Positions 9,120-18,821 of a DNA stretch of 64,000 bases are shown piece by piece; the first letter of the stretch is position 1; each line of letters starts with the position of its first letter. The notes below the pieces were generated by a model. It saw only the letters and a list, made by a program, of their open reading frames with translations. It did not search any database and had not been told where the DNA came from. The stretch spans positions 607,280 through 671,279 of the forward strand of contig NZ_CCEJ010000003.1 in assembly GCF_000750955.1 (NCBI RefSeq). Reading direction: 5' to 3'. Source of the DNA: Criblamydia sequanensis CRIB-18 (GTDB lineage Bacteria > Chlamydiota > Chlamydiia > Chlamydiales > Criblamydiaceae). The position numbers and the translations under genes are program-made.

Positions 9120-9428
9120 TCAATACTTTATATGAAACTGTTCGCTTGCAAGTTTTTTCATGGCAAGAATTGCTTCCTCAGCATCATCCCCTTTCGCCTT
9201 TACAAGGATTCGAGCTCCTTTTCCGGCTTCCAGCATCAAAATTCCAAGAATAGACCTCGCATTCACTTCTATTTTTCGATAGTTCAAACGAAGGTCGCAC
9301 TTAAACTGGGAAGCTAGCCGAACAATTTCTGTTGCCGGACGGGTGTGAATGCCTCTATCGTTTTGAACTACAAAATAAGCTCTTGCTTGAGACGGACACG
9401 TTTTTTTTTGATTTGAATTTTCTTTCAT
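9120..9428 (-). CDS. ptsH: Phosphocarrier protein HPr
   Basis: HPr of the phosphotransferase system, receiving phosphate from PEP via enzyme I. With the ATG at 9428 the protein is 102 residues. The active-site motif GIHTRPA places the phosphorylated histidine at residue 28, and the regulatory serine is Ser59 in NARSILGIL. The His-Ser spacing of 31 equals that of classical HPr (15 and 46). A 13-residue N-terminal extension is unusual. A TTG four codons upstream is a weaker start. No sugar permease gene is nearby, fitting chlamydiae, where I recall HPr/EI/PtsN serving regulation rather than sugar uptake. Confidence 0.93.
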   Translation of the reverse strand: MKENSNQKKTCPSQARAYFVVQNDRGIHTRPATEIVRLASQFKCDLRLNYRKIEVNARSILGILMLEAGKGARILVKAKGDDAEEAILAMKKLASEQFHIKY

Positions 9429-9440
9429 GATGGAACACAA

Positions 9441-9680
9441 TTATATTATTATTAACAAGATAGCATAAAACAAATCATGGTAAGATACTTATCTTCCTAT
9501 TTGTACTTAAGATTCCTAAATTACTTGAAGTCAGAATTTATCTTAAAGTTTTTTGCATCAAAAGAACTCTAATATTCAAGTAGTTGGTATATACAAAGCT
9601 GTATTAAAAAATAATGTTTTTTTCAAATTTTTTAAAAAAGCGAAAGATCTTCTTTTGTCAAAAAAATAATCTAAATCTAC
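9441..9680. other. Noncoding AT-rich spacer
   Basis: This is the first part of the 331-base gap between the HPr gene and the F-box/WD40 cluster. It shows no open frame, tRNA or hairpin I trust. The remainder of the gap (9681-9745) is an F-box gene relic. Confidence 0.4.
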
Positions 9681-9745
9681 GGAATGATCAAAACTTAAGA
9701 AGTTTCAATGTTTTCAGGTTAAACTAGAGTATACAAGAGTTCTTA
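9681..9745 (-). pseudogene. Relic of an F-box gene N-terminal region
   Basis: About 65 bases align without gaps to the F-box-coding stretch of the neighbouring gene at 11187-11250: both contain GATCAAAACTTAAG and CAGGTTAAACTAGAG at equal spacing. The frame around it is closed and no WD repeats follow, so it is the remains of a further tandem copy. It lies immediately downstream of the broken F-box/WD40 gene. Confidence 0.6.
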
Positions 9746-9759
9746 ATTCAATACTGATT

Positions 9760-11374
9760 TCAATATTTAAGCTCATGAAATACTTTTAAGATCAAAAAAT
9801 AACGACTTAATTTACTTAGGGAAAAACGCGATTTATTAGCGGGAATAGTATCTTGATTAAAGTCCAATAGCCGTATTTTATTAAGCCTTTCAACGAAGAT
9901 TTTTCCCTCCTCTACAATTAAATTTTTAACGCTGTCCTTATTGTCAATCACCCTGATCTCTTTTCCTGAATCGATATCCCATACCCGGATCGTTCCGTCA
10001 CTGGATCCGCTGAAAATCTTTCCATCACTACCTGTAAACAATTTACCCAATCCTCACTCTTTAGAACTTTGAGTTCTTTTCCCGAATCGATATCCCATAC
10101 CCTGATCGTTTTATCCCATGATCCGCTGAAAAGCTTTCCATAAGCGACCCGTAAACAAGTTACTAAACCTGTATGTCCTTTTAGCACCTTGAGTTCTTCT
10201 CCCGAATCGATATCCCAGACCCGAATCGTGTTATCATGAGATGCGCTGAAAAGCTTTCCATCAGCTACCTGTAAACAAGTTACTGGTCCTGTATGTCCGA
10301 CTAGCACCTGGAGTTCTTCTCCTGAATCGATATCCCATATTCGAATCGTTCCGTCATAGGATCCACTGAAAATCTTTCCATCAGCTACCTGTAAACAAGT
10401 TACTGGTCCTGTATGTCCGACTAGCACCTGGAGTTCTTCTCCTGAATCGATATCCCATATTCGAATCGTTCCCTTTGTATGTCCTTCAAGTGCATTGAGT
10501 TCTTCTCCTGAATCGATATCCCATATCCGAATCGTGTTATCACGAGATGCGCTGAAAACCTTTCCATAGGCGACCTGTAAACAAGTTACTGATGCTGTAT
10601 GTCCTTCTAGTGTCTTGAGCTCTGTTCCTGAATCGATATCCCATATCAGAATCGTTCCGTCATAGGATCCACCGAAAACCTTTCCATCGACGATCTGCCA
10701 ACAATTTATTCTATCTACACTCTTTATTAGTAACCGGTTCAAAGGTTGAATTTTCGAAGAGCCGATGCGAGCATTACTTTTTAAGCTACTCAAGAAGAAA
10801 TCCTTATCTTTGGCATCAAGTCCCCTGTTCTTATACCGCTCAGCAGTTTGAGGCATCAATTTAAAAAATATATTTCGGATTACGAAGGGATTCCTGTATG
10901 TCCGACTAGCACCTGGAGTTCTTCTCCTGAATCGATATCCCATATTCGAATCGTTCCGTCATAGGATCCACCGAAAACCTTTCCATCGACGATCTGCCAA
11001 CAATTTATTCTATCTACACTCTTTATTAGTAACCGGTTCAAAGGTTGAATTTTCGAAGAGCCGATGCGAGCATTACTTTTTAAGCTACTCAAGAAGAAAT
11101 CCTTATCTTTGGCATCAAGTCCCCTGTTCTTATACCGCTCAGCAGTTTGAGGCATCAATTTAAAAAATATATTTCGGATTACGAAGGGATCAAAACTTAA
11201 GGCGTTCCAACGTTTACAGGTTAAACTAGAGTTTGCAAGAGCTTCGAGCCCAAGGCTTGAAAAAATGTGTAGAAGAATTTCATCGGGTAAGTCATTGATA
11301 TGAGTCTGATTTATTTCCGCTTCTTTTGAAAAAGGGGTTATGCCAGTTTTAAGTGTAATGTCAGATACATTCAT
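9760..11374 (-). pseudogene. F-box/WD40 repeat protein gene, disrupted
   Basis: Third member of the F-box/WD40 family, no longer readable in one frame. The N-terminal frame from 11374 carries an intact F-box (INDLPDEILLHIFSSLGLEA) and the first WD unit, then stops at 10880. A 299-bp out-of-phase tandem duplication (see repeat entry) moves the remaining WD units to another frame (10943 to 9948). Near 10027 a single base is missing compared with sister copies (CCATCACTACC against CCATCAGCTACC), shifting the last units to a third frame ending at 9760. One WD unit is also internally shortened, around GHTKGTIRIWD. The intact sisters suggest it once encoded about 390 residues. Read-through by recoding seems unlikely; an assembly error at repeats cannot be excluded. 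Confidence 0.85.
10630..11190. repeat. 299-bp-offset tandem duplication inside the F-box/WD40 pseudogene
   Basis: Bases 10630-10891 recur almost exactly at 10929-11190, an offset of 299. The extra 37-38 bases between the copies are themselves a piece of a WD unit (compare 10404-10440). Because 299 is not a multiple of three, the duplication alone breaks the frame. Its ends fall within the 120-bp WD units, pointing to recombination between them. Confidence 0.85.
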
Positions 11375-11509
11375 AAAAACTCCATTTTTAAAAGAAATAT
11401 TTTAAGATATTTTAAGTTAAAAAGGAAGTTATTAATAATAAATGTTATTTTATTAATTAAGGGCTAAATTTGAGTCATCAATTAACAAAACCTATACAGA
11501 TGGAAAAAC

Positions 11510-12685
11510 TTAAAGAGGTAGATTAAAGTCAAACACCTTAATTTTGAAATAACCGCTTCGAACGAAGATTTTTCCGTCCACAACACTCAGATTGTATACG
11601 CCCTCCTCAAAATTCTCTATCATCCTGAGTTCTGTTCCCGAATCGATATCCCATACCCTGATCGTTTTATCATCCGATCCGCTGAAAACCTTTCCATCCG
11701 CCACCTGCAGACAACATACCGGCTTCGTATGCCCTTTAAGCGGTCTGAGTTTTTTTCCCGAATTAAAATCCCATATACGGATCATTTCATCATCAGATCC
11801 GCTGAAAACCTTTCCATCAGCCACCTGCAAACAATTTACCCAACTTCTATGTCCGGTAAGGACTTTGAATTCTTTTCCCGAATCGATATCCCATATCCTA
11901 ATGGTTTTATCCCATGATCCGCTGAAAATCTTTCCATCAGCTACCTGTAAACAAGTTACTGGCCCTTTATGTCCGATTAGCACCTGGAGTTCTCCTCCTG
12001 AATCGATATCCCAGATCCGAATCATTCCATCTCCTGATCCGCTGAATACCTTTCTCTCAGCCACCTGCAAACACTTTACCCAACTTCGATGTCCGGTAAG
12101 GACTTTGAATTCTTTTCCCGAATCGATATCCCATATCCTAATGGTTTTATCATCCGATCCGCTGAATACCTTTCCCTCAGCTACCTGCAAACAATTTACC
12201 GAACTTGTATGACCGGTAAGCGCTTTGATTTCTTTTCCTGAATCTGGATCCCATATCCGGATCGTTTCATAATCCGATCCGCTGATCACTTTTCCATCAG
12301 CCAGCTGAAAACAATTTATGCCACGTTTATATTCTATTAATACACGGCTCGAAGGTTGAAACTTAGCAGAGCGCATGCGGGCATCTCTTTTCAAGCTACG
12401 CAAGAAAAAATCTTTATCCGTAACCTCATCAGGGTTCCTCTTATATAGTTCAGCGGTTTGAGGGAGCGATTTAAAAAATATATTTCGAAGCAAAGAAGGA
12501 TCGAAGCTTAAAGATTTCCAATGTTTGCAAGTCAAGCTAGTTTGGGCGAGAGTTTCAAGCCCAAGGCTTGAAAAAATTTTTAGAAGAAGCTCATCTGGAA
12601 GTTCATTGATGTTTTTTTGACTAATATCCGATTCTTCTGAATAAGGGGTTTTGTCTGTTTTACTAAGGTTGTTAGTTATGTTCAT
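11510..12685 (-). CDS. F-box and WD40 repeat protein, intact
   Basis: 391-residue eukaryote-like protein. An F-box at about residues 25-65 (INELPDELLLKIFSSLGLET, then LTCKHWKSLSFDP) would bind host Skp1. Seven WD units of 40 residues follow, of the pattern LQVADGKVFSGSDDKTIRIWDIDSGKE...GHT, enough for one seven-bladed propeller to recruit a substrate. By analogy with eukaryotic F-box/WD40 proteins it could redirect host SCF ubiquitin ligase after secretion; that is inference, and no secretion signal is visible. It has closely related neighbours on both sides and short AT-rich gaps, so each copy is probably transcribed separately. Units are strikingly alike at the DNA level. Confidence 0.88.
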   Translation of the reverse strand: MNITNNLSKTDKTPYSEESDISQKNINELPDELLLKIFSSLGLETLAQTSLTCKHWKSLSFDPSLLRNIFFKSLPQTAELYKRNPDEVTDKDFFLRSLKRDARMRSAKFQPSSRVLIEYKRGINCFQLADGKVISGSDYETIRIWDPDSGKEIKALTGHTSSVNCLQVAEGKVFSGSDDKTIRIWDIDSGKEFKVLTGHRSWVKCLQVAERKVFSGSGDGMIRIWDIDSGGELQVLIGHKGPVTCLQVADGKIFSGSWDKTIRIWDIDSGKEFKVLTGHRSWVNCLQVADGKVFSGSDDEMIRIWDFNSGKKLRPLKGHTKPVCCLQVADGKVFSGSDDKTIRVWDIDSGTELRMIENFEEGVYNLSVVDGKIFVRSGYFKIKVFDFNLPL

Positions 12686-12794
12686 ATAAATCCGATGTTC
12701 TACTAATTTAATTTTTATAAAGTTAAAAAAATGTATTACCTTTTAACTAAAGATGCAAATTATTAATAAAAAATAGTATATACGGTTAAAATTA

Positions 12795-12817
12795 AAAGGG
12801 CTCAAATTGAGCCCTTT
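12795..12817 (-). terminator. Intrinsic terminator of the upstream F-box/WD40 gene
   Basis: Perfect 9-bp arms AAAGGGCTC (12795-12803) and GAGCCCTTT (12809-12817) with a 5-base loop. On the minus strand it is followed by TTTTAATTTT. It lies 33 bases after the stop of the gene at 12850-14025. Confidence 0.75.
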
Positions 12818-12849
12818 AGTGTAAGAAAAACTATATTAGATGGAACAAC

Positions 12850-14025
12850 TTACTGCGGGACATTAAAGTCGAATATTTGAATTCCGTTACGTGTTTTAAA
12901 GAAAATTTTTCCATCCACTACATTTAACCTATATGCCCACCCATCAGGTGTATTTAGCCGCTTGAGTTGTTTTCCCGAATTAATATCCCATATCCGAATC
13001 GTGTCATCGCTAGATCCGCTGAAAACTTTTCCATCAACCACCTCTAGAGAATACACCGGCTTCGTATGCCCACTAAGTACTTTGATTTCTTTTCCAGAAT
13101 CGATATCCCATATCCGGATCGTTTTATCACCAGATCCGCTGAAAACTTTTCCATCAACCACCTTTAAACAATTTACCTCATACGTATGCCCCCTAAGCAC
13201 TTTGATTTCTTTTCCTTGCTCGATATCCCATATCCGAATTGTTCCATCAAAGGATCCGCTGTAAATTTTTCCATCATGCACTTGCAGACATTGTACCGCT
13301 CCTTCATACCCTCTAAACACTTTGATTTCTTTTTCCGAATCGATATCCCATATCCGAATTGTTTGATCATAGGATCCGCTGTAAATTTTTCCATCAACCA
13401 CCTGCAGACAATGTACCGTCCTCGTATGCCCATTAAGTACTTTGATTTCTTTTCCAGAATCGATATCCCATACCCTAATCTTCCCATTACAAAACCCGCC
13501 GAAGATTTTTCCATTAACCACCTGCAAAGAAAATACCAAACCTGTATGCCCTTTAAGCACTTTGAGCTCTTGTCTAGAATCGGTATCCCATATCCGAATT
13601 GTTTTATCATCGGATCCCCAGAAGATTTTTCTATTAACCACCTGCAAACTTGTTACGCTACTCGTATCTTCCAATACCCGAATCAAAGGTTTGGCCTTCG
13701 AGGAGCGCATGCGCGCATCACTTTTCAAGCTGCGCAAGAAAAAATCATAATCTGCTTTCGTGTGAGCGTTCTCTTTCTGAAAAAGTTGAGCGGTTTGAGG
13801 CAGCGATGTAAAAAATAAATTTTTTATTACATAAGGATCAAAACTTAAGGCATTCCATCGTTTGCAAATCAAATTAGTCAAACTAGACCTTTCGAGAGGT
13901 TCAAGCTCAAGCTTTGAAAAAATTTCCAGAAGAAGCTCATCCGGCAAGTCATTGATGTGAGTGTGAGTCTGCGACTCTTCTGAATAAGGGGTCTGGCCCG
14001 TACTAATAATGCTTGTCCCGTTCAT
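12850..14025 (-). CDS. F-box and WD40 repeat protein, intact
   Basis: 391-residue paralogue of the gene at 11510-12685. The F-box is at about residues 20-65 (INDLPDELLLEIFSKLELEP, then ICKRWNALSFDP), with a short insertion before the second half (SSLTNL). Seven WD units follow; one uses IEQGKE instead of IDSGKE, and the first and last units are degenerate, as in propellers that close by a Velcro strand. It shares the QTAxLxxxN...DFFLRSLKSDARMRSSK linker with its sisters. It is first of the array in transcription order and ends in a strong hairpin. Probable host-directed effector (Skp1-binding adaptor); no experimental or secretion evidence is in the sequence. Confidence 0.88.
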   Translation of the reverse strand: MNGTSIISTGQTPYSEESQTHTHINDLPDELLLEIFSKLELEPLERSSLTNLICKRWNALSFDPYVIKNLFFTSLPQTAQLFQKENAHTKADYDFFLRSLKSDARMRSSKAKPLIRVLEDTSSVTSLQVVNRKIFWGSDDKTIRIWDTDSRQELKVLKGHTGLVFSLQVVNGKIFGGFCNGKIRVWDIDSGKEIKVLNGHTRTVHCLQVVDGKIYSGSYDQTIRIWDIDSEKEIKVFRGYEGAVQCLQVHDGKIYSGSFDGTIRIWDIEQGKEIKVLRGHTYEVNCLKVVDGKVFSGSGDKTIRIWDIDSGKEIKVLSGHTKPVYSLEVVDGKVFSGSSDDTIRIWDINSGKQLKRLNTPDGWAYRLNVVDGKIFFKTRNGIQIFDFNVPQ

Positions 14026-14437
14026 ATTTATATAACTCCGTGTTTTATTATTTTTTATAAAATCAAAAAAAAATTTACTTTTTTACTAAAAATTAAAATC
14101 AATAATAAATCTTATATTTATTTTGTTTATAATACATTAAAGGTAGATATAAAGTTATTTATAAATATTTTATGATAATCTGTTACCAACTTTCTTTTAA
14201 AAATGGATTATCTAAAACGCTTAATTTTCTTCTCTTTTGACCCTTTAACCTGTTTCAAATTCAAAGAATTGATAGAAGCTCACGCTATTCATCGCTTCGT
14301 TTCTTATTGAATTCCCATCTTGAAATGATCCATTTCCGAATAGATTTCTTTTGAGTTGACATTAGTGCTTTTGAAAATTCTTTTTATTTCTTATGCTTTC
14401 AGATCTTCAATACGAAAACCAATTATGAGGAGTTGCT
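14026..14437. other. Intergenic region between the F-box array and pepF
   Basis: 412 bases separating divergent genes. The part near 14026-14200 is very AT-rich, as expected for the F-box gene promoter. On the plus strand TTGACA occurs near 14355 ahead of pepF, but no good -10 stands at 16-18 bases, so I do not call that promoter. GAGGAG precedes the pepF start by 5 bases. Nothing else is seen. Confidence 0.4.
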
Positions 14438-16240
14438 ATGACGGTAAAGAGGAAAGATGTTTTGGTTGAAGATCAATGGGACTTAAACTCTCTCTACCTT
14501 TCCATCAACGATTGGAAAGGGGAATTTGAAAAATTATGCCCGACCGGAAAACCAAAATGGCCGGAAATACTTTCCGATCATGATATTATTAAAAAAGGCC
14601 CTGAAGCTTTAAAAACGCTTTTAGACACTTTTTTCACAATTGATCGCCAACTTTCCAAGCTCTATACTTATGTTGCAAGAAAGCAAGATGAAGACCTTTC
14701 AAACGAAGAAAATAAGCAAGCCCTTTCCCTCATTTTTTCCCTTCTACAGCAGTTTCATGAAAAAATCTCTTGGATAGAGCCTGAAATTCTTGCTTTAGAT
14801 GAGGCTGTCTTTAATGAATACTTAAACTCAAAGATCCTAGCGCCTTATCATTTCTTCTTAGAAAAATTGCATAAATTGAAAGCTCATACCTTATCGGCCG
14901 ATAAGGAAATGCTTCTTGCCATGACCTCAAAGGCTTTTCAAGCAGCTCCAAAAGCTTTTGAAGCTTTGAATAACGCAGACTTTAAGTTCGGAAAAGTGAA
15001 AGATGGAAAAAATGAAGACCATGAATTAACTCATGCAAGCTACAATAAGATCATTAGATCCCATGATAGAACCTTAAGAAAAAATGCTTTTAAAGCTTTC
15101 CATCAAGTGTTTAAAGAACATGAAAATGGATTAGCCGAGCTTTTAAAAGGCGCTATTGAACACCATGTATTTGTTGCACGAGCAAGAAAATACCCAACAT
15201 CCCTTGAAGCCGCCCTTTACCCCAATAACATTCCGACAAGCGTTTATCATTCATTGATCGAAGCTGTAAATGAGAAGCTTCCCGTACTCCATAAGTATCT
15301 TGATCTTAGAAAAAAAATCTTAAATGTCGGGCCGCTTCATCTTTATGACATGTATGTCCCGCTTACCTCCGATGTTCATATTGAAATGAGCTATAAGGAA
15401 GCTGAAGATGTGATTATTGAAGCCGTAGCCCCTCTTGGCGAAGAGTACCAATCCATCTTAAAAAAAGGCTTTAAAGAAGAAGGATGGGTCGACCGTTATG
15501 AAAATGAGGGCAAAAGATCGGGCGCTTACTCAAGCGGCTGTTATGATAGCCACCCTTACATCTTAATGAATTTCAAAGGCACCTTAAGGGACGTTTTTAC
15601 ACTCGCCCATGAAGCCGGCCATAGCATGCATACTCATTTAAGTAAATCGCAGCCCTATCAATATCACTCCTACCCTATTTTTTTAGCTGAAGTCGCCTCT
15701 ACTTTAAATGAAGAACTTCTAATGCGGCACCTCTTAAAAAAATTCACCAAGAAAGAGGAAAAAATCTATCTAATTAACGAGAAGATCGAAGACATTCGAG
15801 CCACCCTTTTTAGACAGACGATGTTCGCTGAATTTGAACTTCTGATTCATGAAAAGGCGGATAAAAATGAGCCGCTTACGCCGGGTATTTTCAAAGAGAT
15901 CTTCCACAATCTAAATAGGAAGTATTTTGGCGAAGATGTCATCATCGATGAGGAGGCCTTACCTGAATGGTCTCGAATCCCTCACTTCTACTACAATTTT
16001 TATGTGTATCAGTATGCCACCGGAATTAGCGCCGCGCTTGCAATCGCAAAAAATATTTTTGAGAAAGGAAATCAGAAAGAAGTTCTTAACTTCTTAAAAA
16101 GCGGAGGCTCTCTTTATCCTATTGATGCTCTTGCAAAAGTTGGCGTTGATTTACGGACTAAAACGCCTATAATTTCAGCGCTTGATACTTTCGAAACTTT
16201 AGTGGACCAGATGGAAAGCTTAATCCAAAGCAAAAATTAG
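14438..16240 (+). CDS. pepF: Oligoendopeptidase F
   Basis: Cytoplasmic zinc metallopeptidase (M3 family) cleaving short peptides, 600 residues as expected. The catalytic motif is HEAGHSMH, with zinc ligands at about His391 and His395, and the following helix FLAEVASTLNE supplies the third ligand. The C-terminal helical part has the family pattern YNFYVYQYATGISAALAIA. The start has GAGGAG 5 bases upstream. It precedes groES-groEL, the order I recall from Chlamydia (CT112-CT111-CT110). Its stop codon is embedded in a CIRCE-like operator, so its 3' end is tied to heat-shock regulation of the next genes. Confidence 0.96.
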   Translation: MTVKRKDVLVEDQWDLNSLYLSINDWKGEFEKLCPTGKPKWPEILSDHDIIKKGPEALKTLLDTFFTIDRQLSKLYTYVARKQDEDLSNEENKQALSLIFSLLQQFHEKISWIEPEILALDEAVFNEYLNSKILAPYHFFLEKLHKLKAHTLSADKEMLLAMTSKAFQAAPKAFEALNNADFKFGKVKDGKNEDHELTHASYNKIIRSHDRTLRKNAFKAFHQVFKEHENGLAELLKGAIEHHVFVARARKYPTSLEAALYPNNIPTSVYHSLIEAVNEKLPVLHKYLDLRKKILNVGPLHLYDMYVPLTSDVHIEMSYKEAEDVIIEAVAPLGEEYQSILKKGFKEEGWVDRYENEGKRSGAYSSGCYDSHPYILMNFKGTLRDVFTLAHEAGHSMHTHLSKSQPYQYHSYPIFLAEVASTLNEELLMRHLLKKFTKKEEKIYLINEKIEDIRATLFRQTMFAEFELLIHEKADKNEPLTPGIFKEIFHNLNRKYFGEDVIIDEEALPEWSRIPHFYYNFYVYQYATGISAALAIAKNIFEKGNQKEVLNFLKSGGSLYPIDALAKVGVDLRTKTPIISALDTFETLVDQMESLIQSKN

Positions 16241-16263
16241 CAATCGAAATCGTCAATTGCTAA
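16237..16263 (+). promoter_or_regulatory. CIRCE-like HrcA operator upstream of groES
   Basis: TTAGCAATC (16237-16245), nine spacer bases, AATTGCTAA (16255-16263). It has the exact 9-9-9 architecture of CIRCE (TTAGCACTC-N9-GAGTGCTAA), with one mismatch on the left arm and two on the right. The arm changes partly compensate, preserving 8 of 9 pairings. It overlaps the TAG stop of pepF and ends 91 bases before groES. HrcA/CIRCE control of groE is established in Chlamydia; binding here is inferred. Confidence 0.78.
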
Positions 16264-16270
16264 TTTCCGC

Positions 16271-16300
16271 TTGAAAAAAAAGGCTCTTTTTCGCTATCTT
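16271..16300 (+). promoter_or_regulatory. Candidate groE promoter
   Basis: TTGAAA (16271-16276), an 18-base spacer and TATCTT (16295-16300), followed 54 bases later by the groES start. It lies 7 bases downstream of the CIRCE-like element, close enough for a bound repressor to hinder RNA polymerase. Confidence 0.45.
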
Positions 16301-16354
16301 GAGACTTTCAAATTAGAATAAACCAAACCGCTCTTAAAACCAGGAGATGGAATC

Positions 16355-16672
16355 ATGACTCAAACACAGACAATGAAAACAACCAATCTAAAGCCTCTCG
16401 GCAATCGTATTCTTGTTCAAAGACTTGAAGCTGATGAGAAATTAGCCGGCGGAATTATCCTCCCCGATTCAGCAAAGAAAAAACAAGAACAAGCTAAAGT
16501 TATAGCTGTCGGAACCGGCAAAAAAGACAAACAGGGCAACTTCATCCCCCTAGAGTTCAAAGTAGGCGACATCATTTTGATGGAAAAATACTCAGGTCAA
16601 GAAGTGACACTCGAAGACGAAGAGTACATCATCCTTCGCTCAGACGATGTGATTGCCATAATCGAAAAATAA
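16355..16672 (+). CDS. groS: Co-chaperonin GroES
   Basis: Cap of the GroEL folding chamber, 105 residues. Family blocks are KPLGNRILVQRLEADE, the mobile loop EKLAGGIILPDSAKKK that contacts GroEL, AKVIAVGTGKKD, and GDIILMEKYSGQEVTLEDEE. AGGAG lies 8 bases before the ATG at 16355. An internal ATG at 16373 gives a version closer in length to other GroES proteins but has no ribosome site. It is followed 32 bases later by groEL and preceded by the CIRCE-like operator, so the pair is probably heat inducible. Confidence 0.97.
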   Translation: MTQTQTMKTTNLKPLGNRILVQRLEADEKLAGGIILPDSAKKKQEQAKVIAVGTGKKDKQGNFIPLEFKVGDIILMEKYSGQEVTLEDEEYIILRSDDVIAIIEK

Positions 16673-16686
16673 GCAAAACGAATTAA

Positions 16687-18330
<1,644 letters not shown>

Positions 18331-18340
18331 TTCAATAGAA

Positions 18341-18374
18341 AGCAAAAGCCTTTTAAAAGAGGCTTTTGCTTTTA
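18341..18374 (+). terminator. Intrinsic terminator of the groE operon
   Basis: Arms AGCAAAAGCC (18341-18350) and GGCTTTTGCT (18361-18370) pair perfectly over 10 bp around a 10-base loop, and T residues follow. It begins 10 bases after the groEL stop. Confidence 0.9.
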
Positions 18375-18380
18375 CTCAAC

Positions 18381-18716
18381 TCAAGGTTTATCTTTCATCC
18401 ATTCAATTTTGAAACCGACAAGGCCAAGTGTCGCAAGGTTGATCAAACTATAGAAAAAACTCACCGTTCCTAAAGCTGCTGTGACAAGGCTGCTCATCGA
18501 TATCCTTCCAAGCAATTTGGATTGAAAAACAAGAGCTATAGGGGCAAAAAGAATTGAAAGAGCCAATCCCCCAACTATTAATGCTAAGCTGAAAACGGCT
18601 TTTACAGGTGAAACGACAAGTGCGCCAACCACAATTAAAGCTTGCGCATTGCTCAATGACCGTTCTGTCTCGTATAAAGTTGGAATCGTTTCAAACATTG
18701 TTTTACCTAATTGCAT
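18381..18716 (-). CDS. Small membrane protein, two hydrophobic lobes
   Basis: Unrecognised 111-residue membrane protein. A hydrophilic N-terminus of about 25 residues is followed by a long hydrophobic lobe (about 26-62) and a second one (about 74-101), then a short charged tail (KIEWMKDKP). Paired hydrophobic lobes recall chlamydial inclusion-membrane proteins, but there is no direct evidence of export. The ATG at 18716 has no ribosome site; Met7 at 18698 has AGG 7 bases upstream and may be the true start. It converges on groEL. Confidence 0.55.
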   Translation of the reverse strand: MQLGKTMFETIPTLYETERSLSNAQALIVVGALVVSPVKAVFSLALIVGGLALSILFAPIALVFQSKLLGRISMSSLVTAALGTVSFFYSLINLATLGLVGFKIEWMKDKP

Positions 18717-18821
18717 TTTTAGTTAAAATTTTTTATGAAGTTAAATATCTTAACAGTTTTTAAATTTTTAATCAATTTAGCTTCTTAGTTATTAACTACA
18801 GAATGACTTTTTGATGTAAAT

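Noticed and set aside
11592..13818. Long open frames on the plus strand across the F-box/WD40 genes
   Set aside because: They mirror the 120-bp repeats of the minus-strand genes and translate to repetitive Ser/Pro/Ile-rich strings with no ribosome sites.
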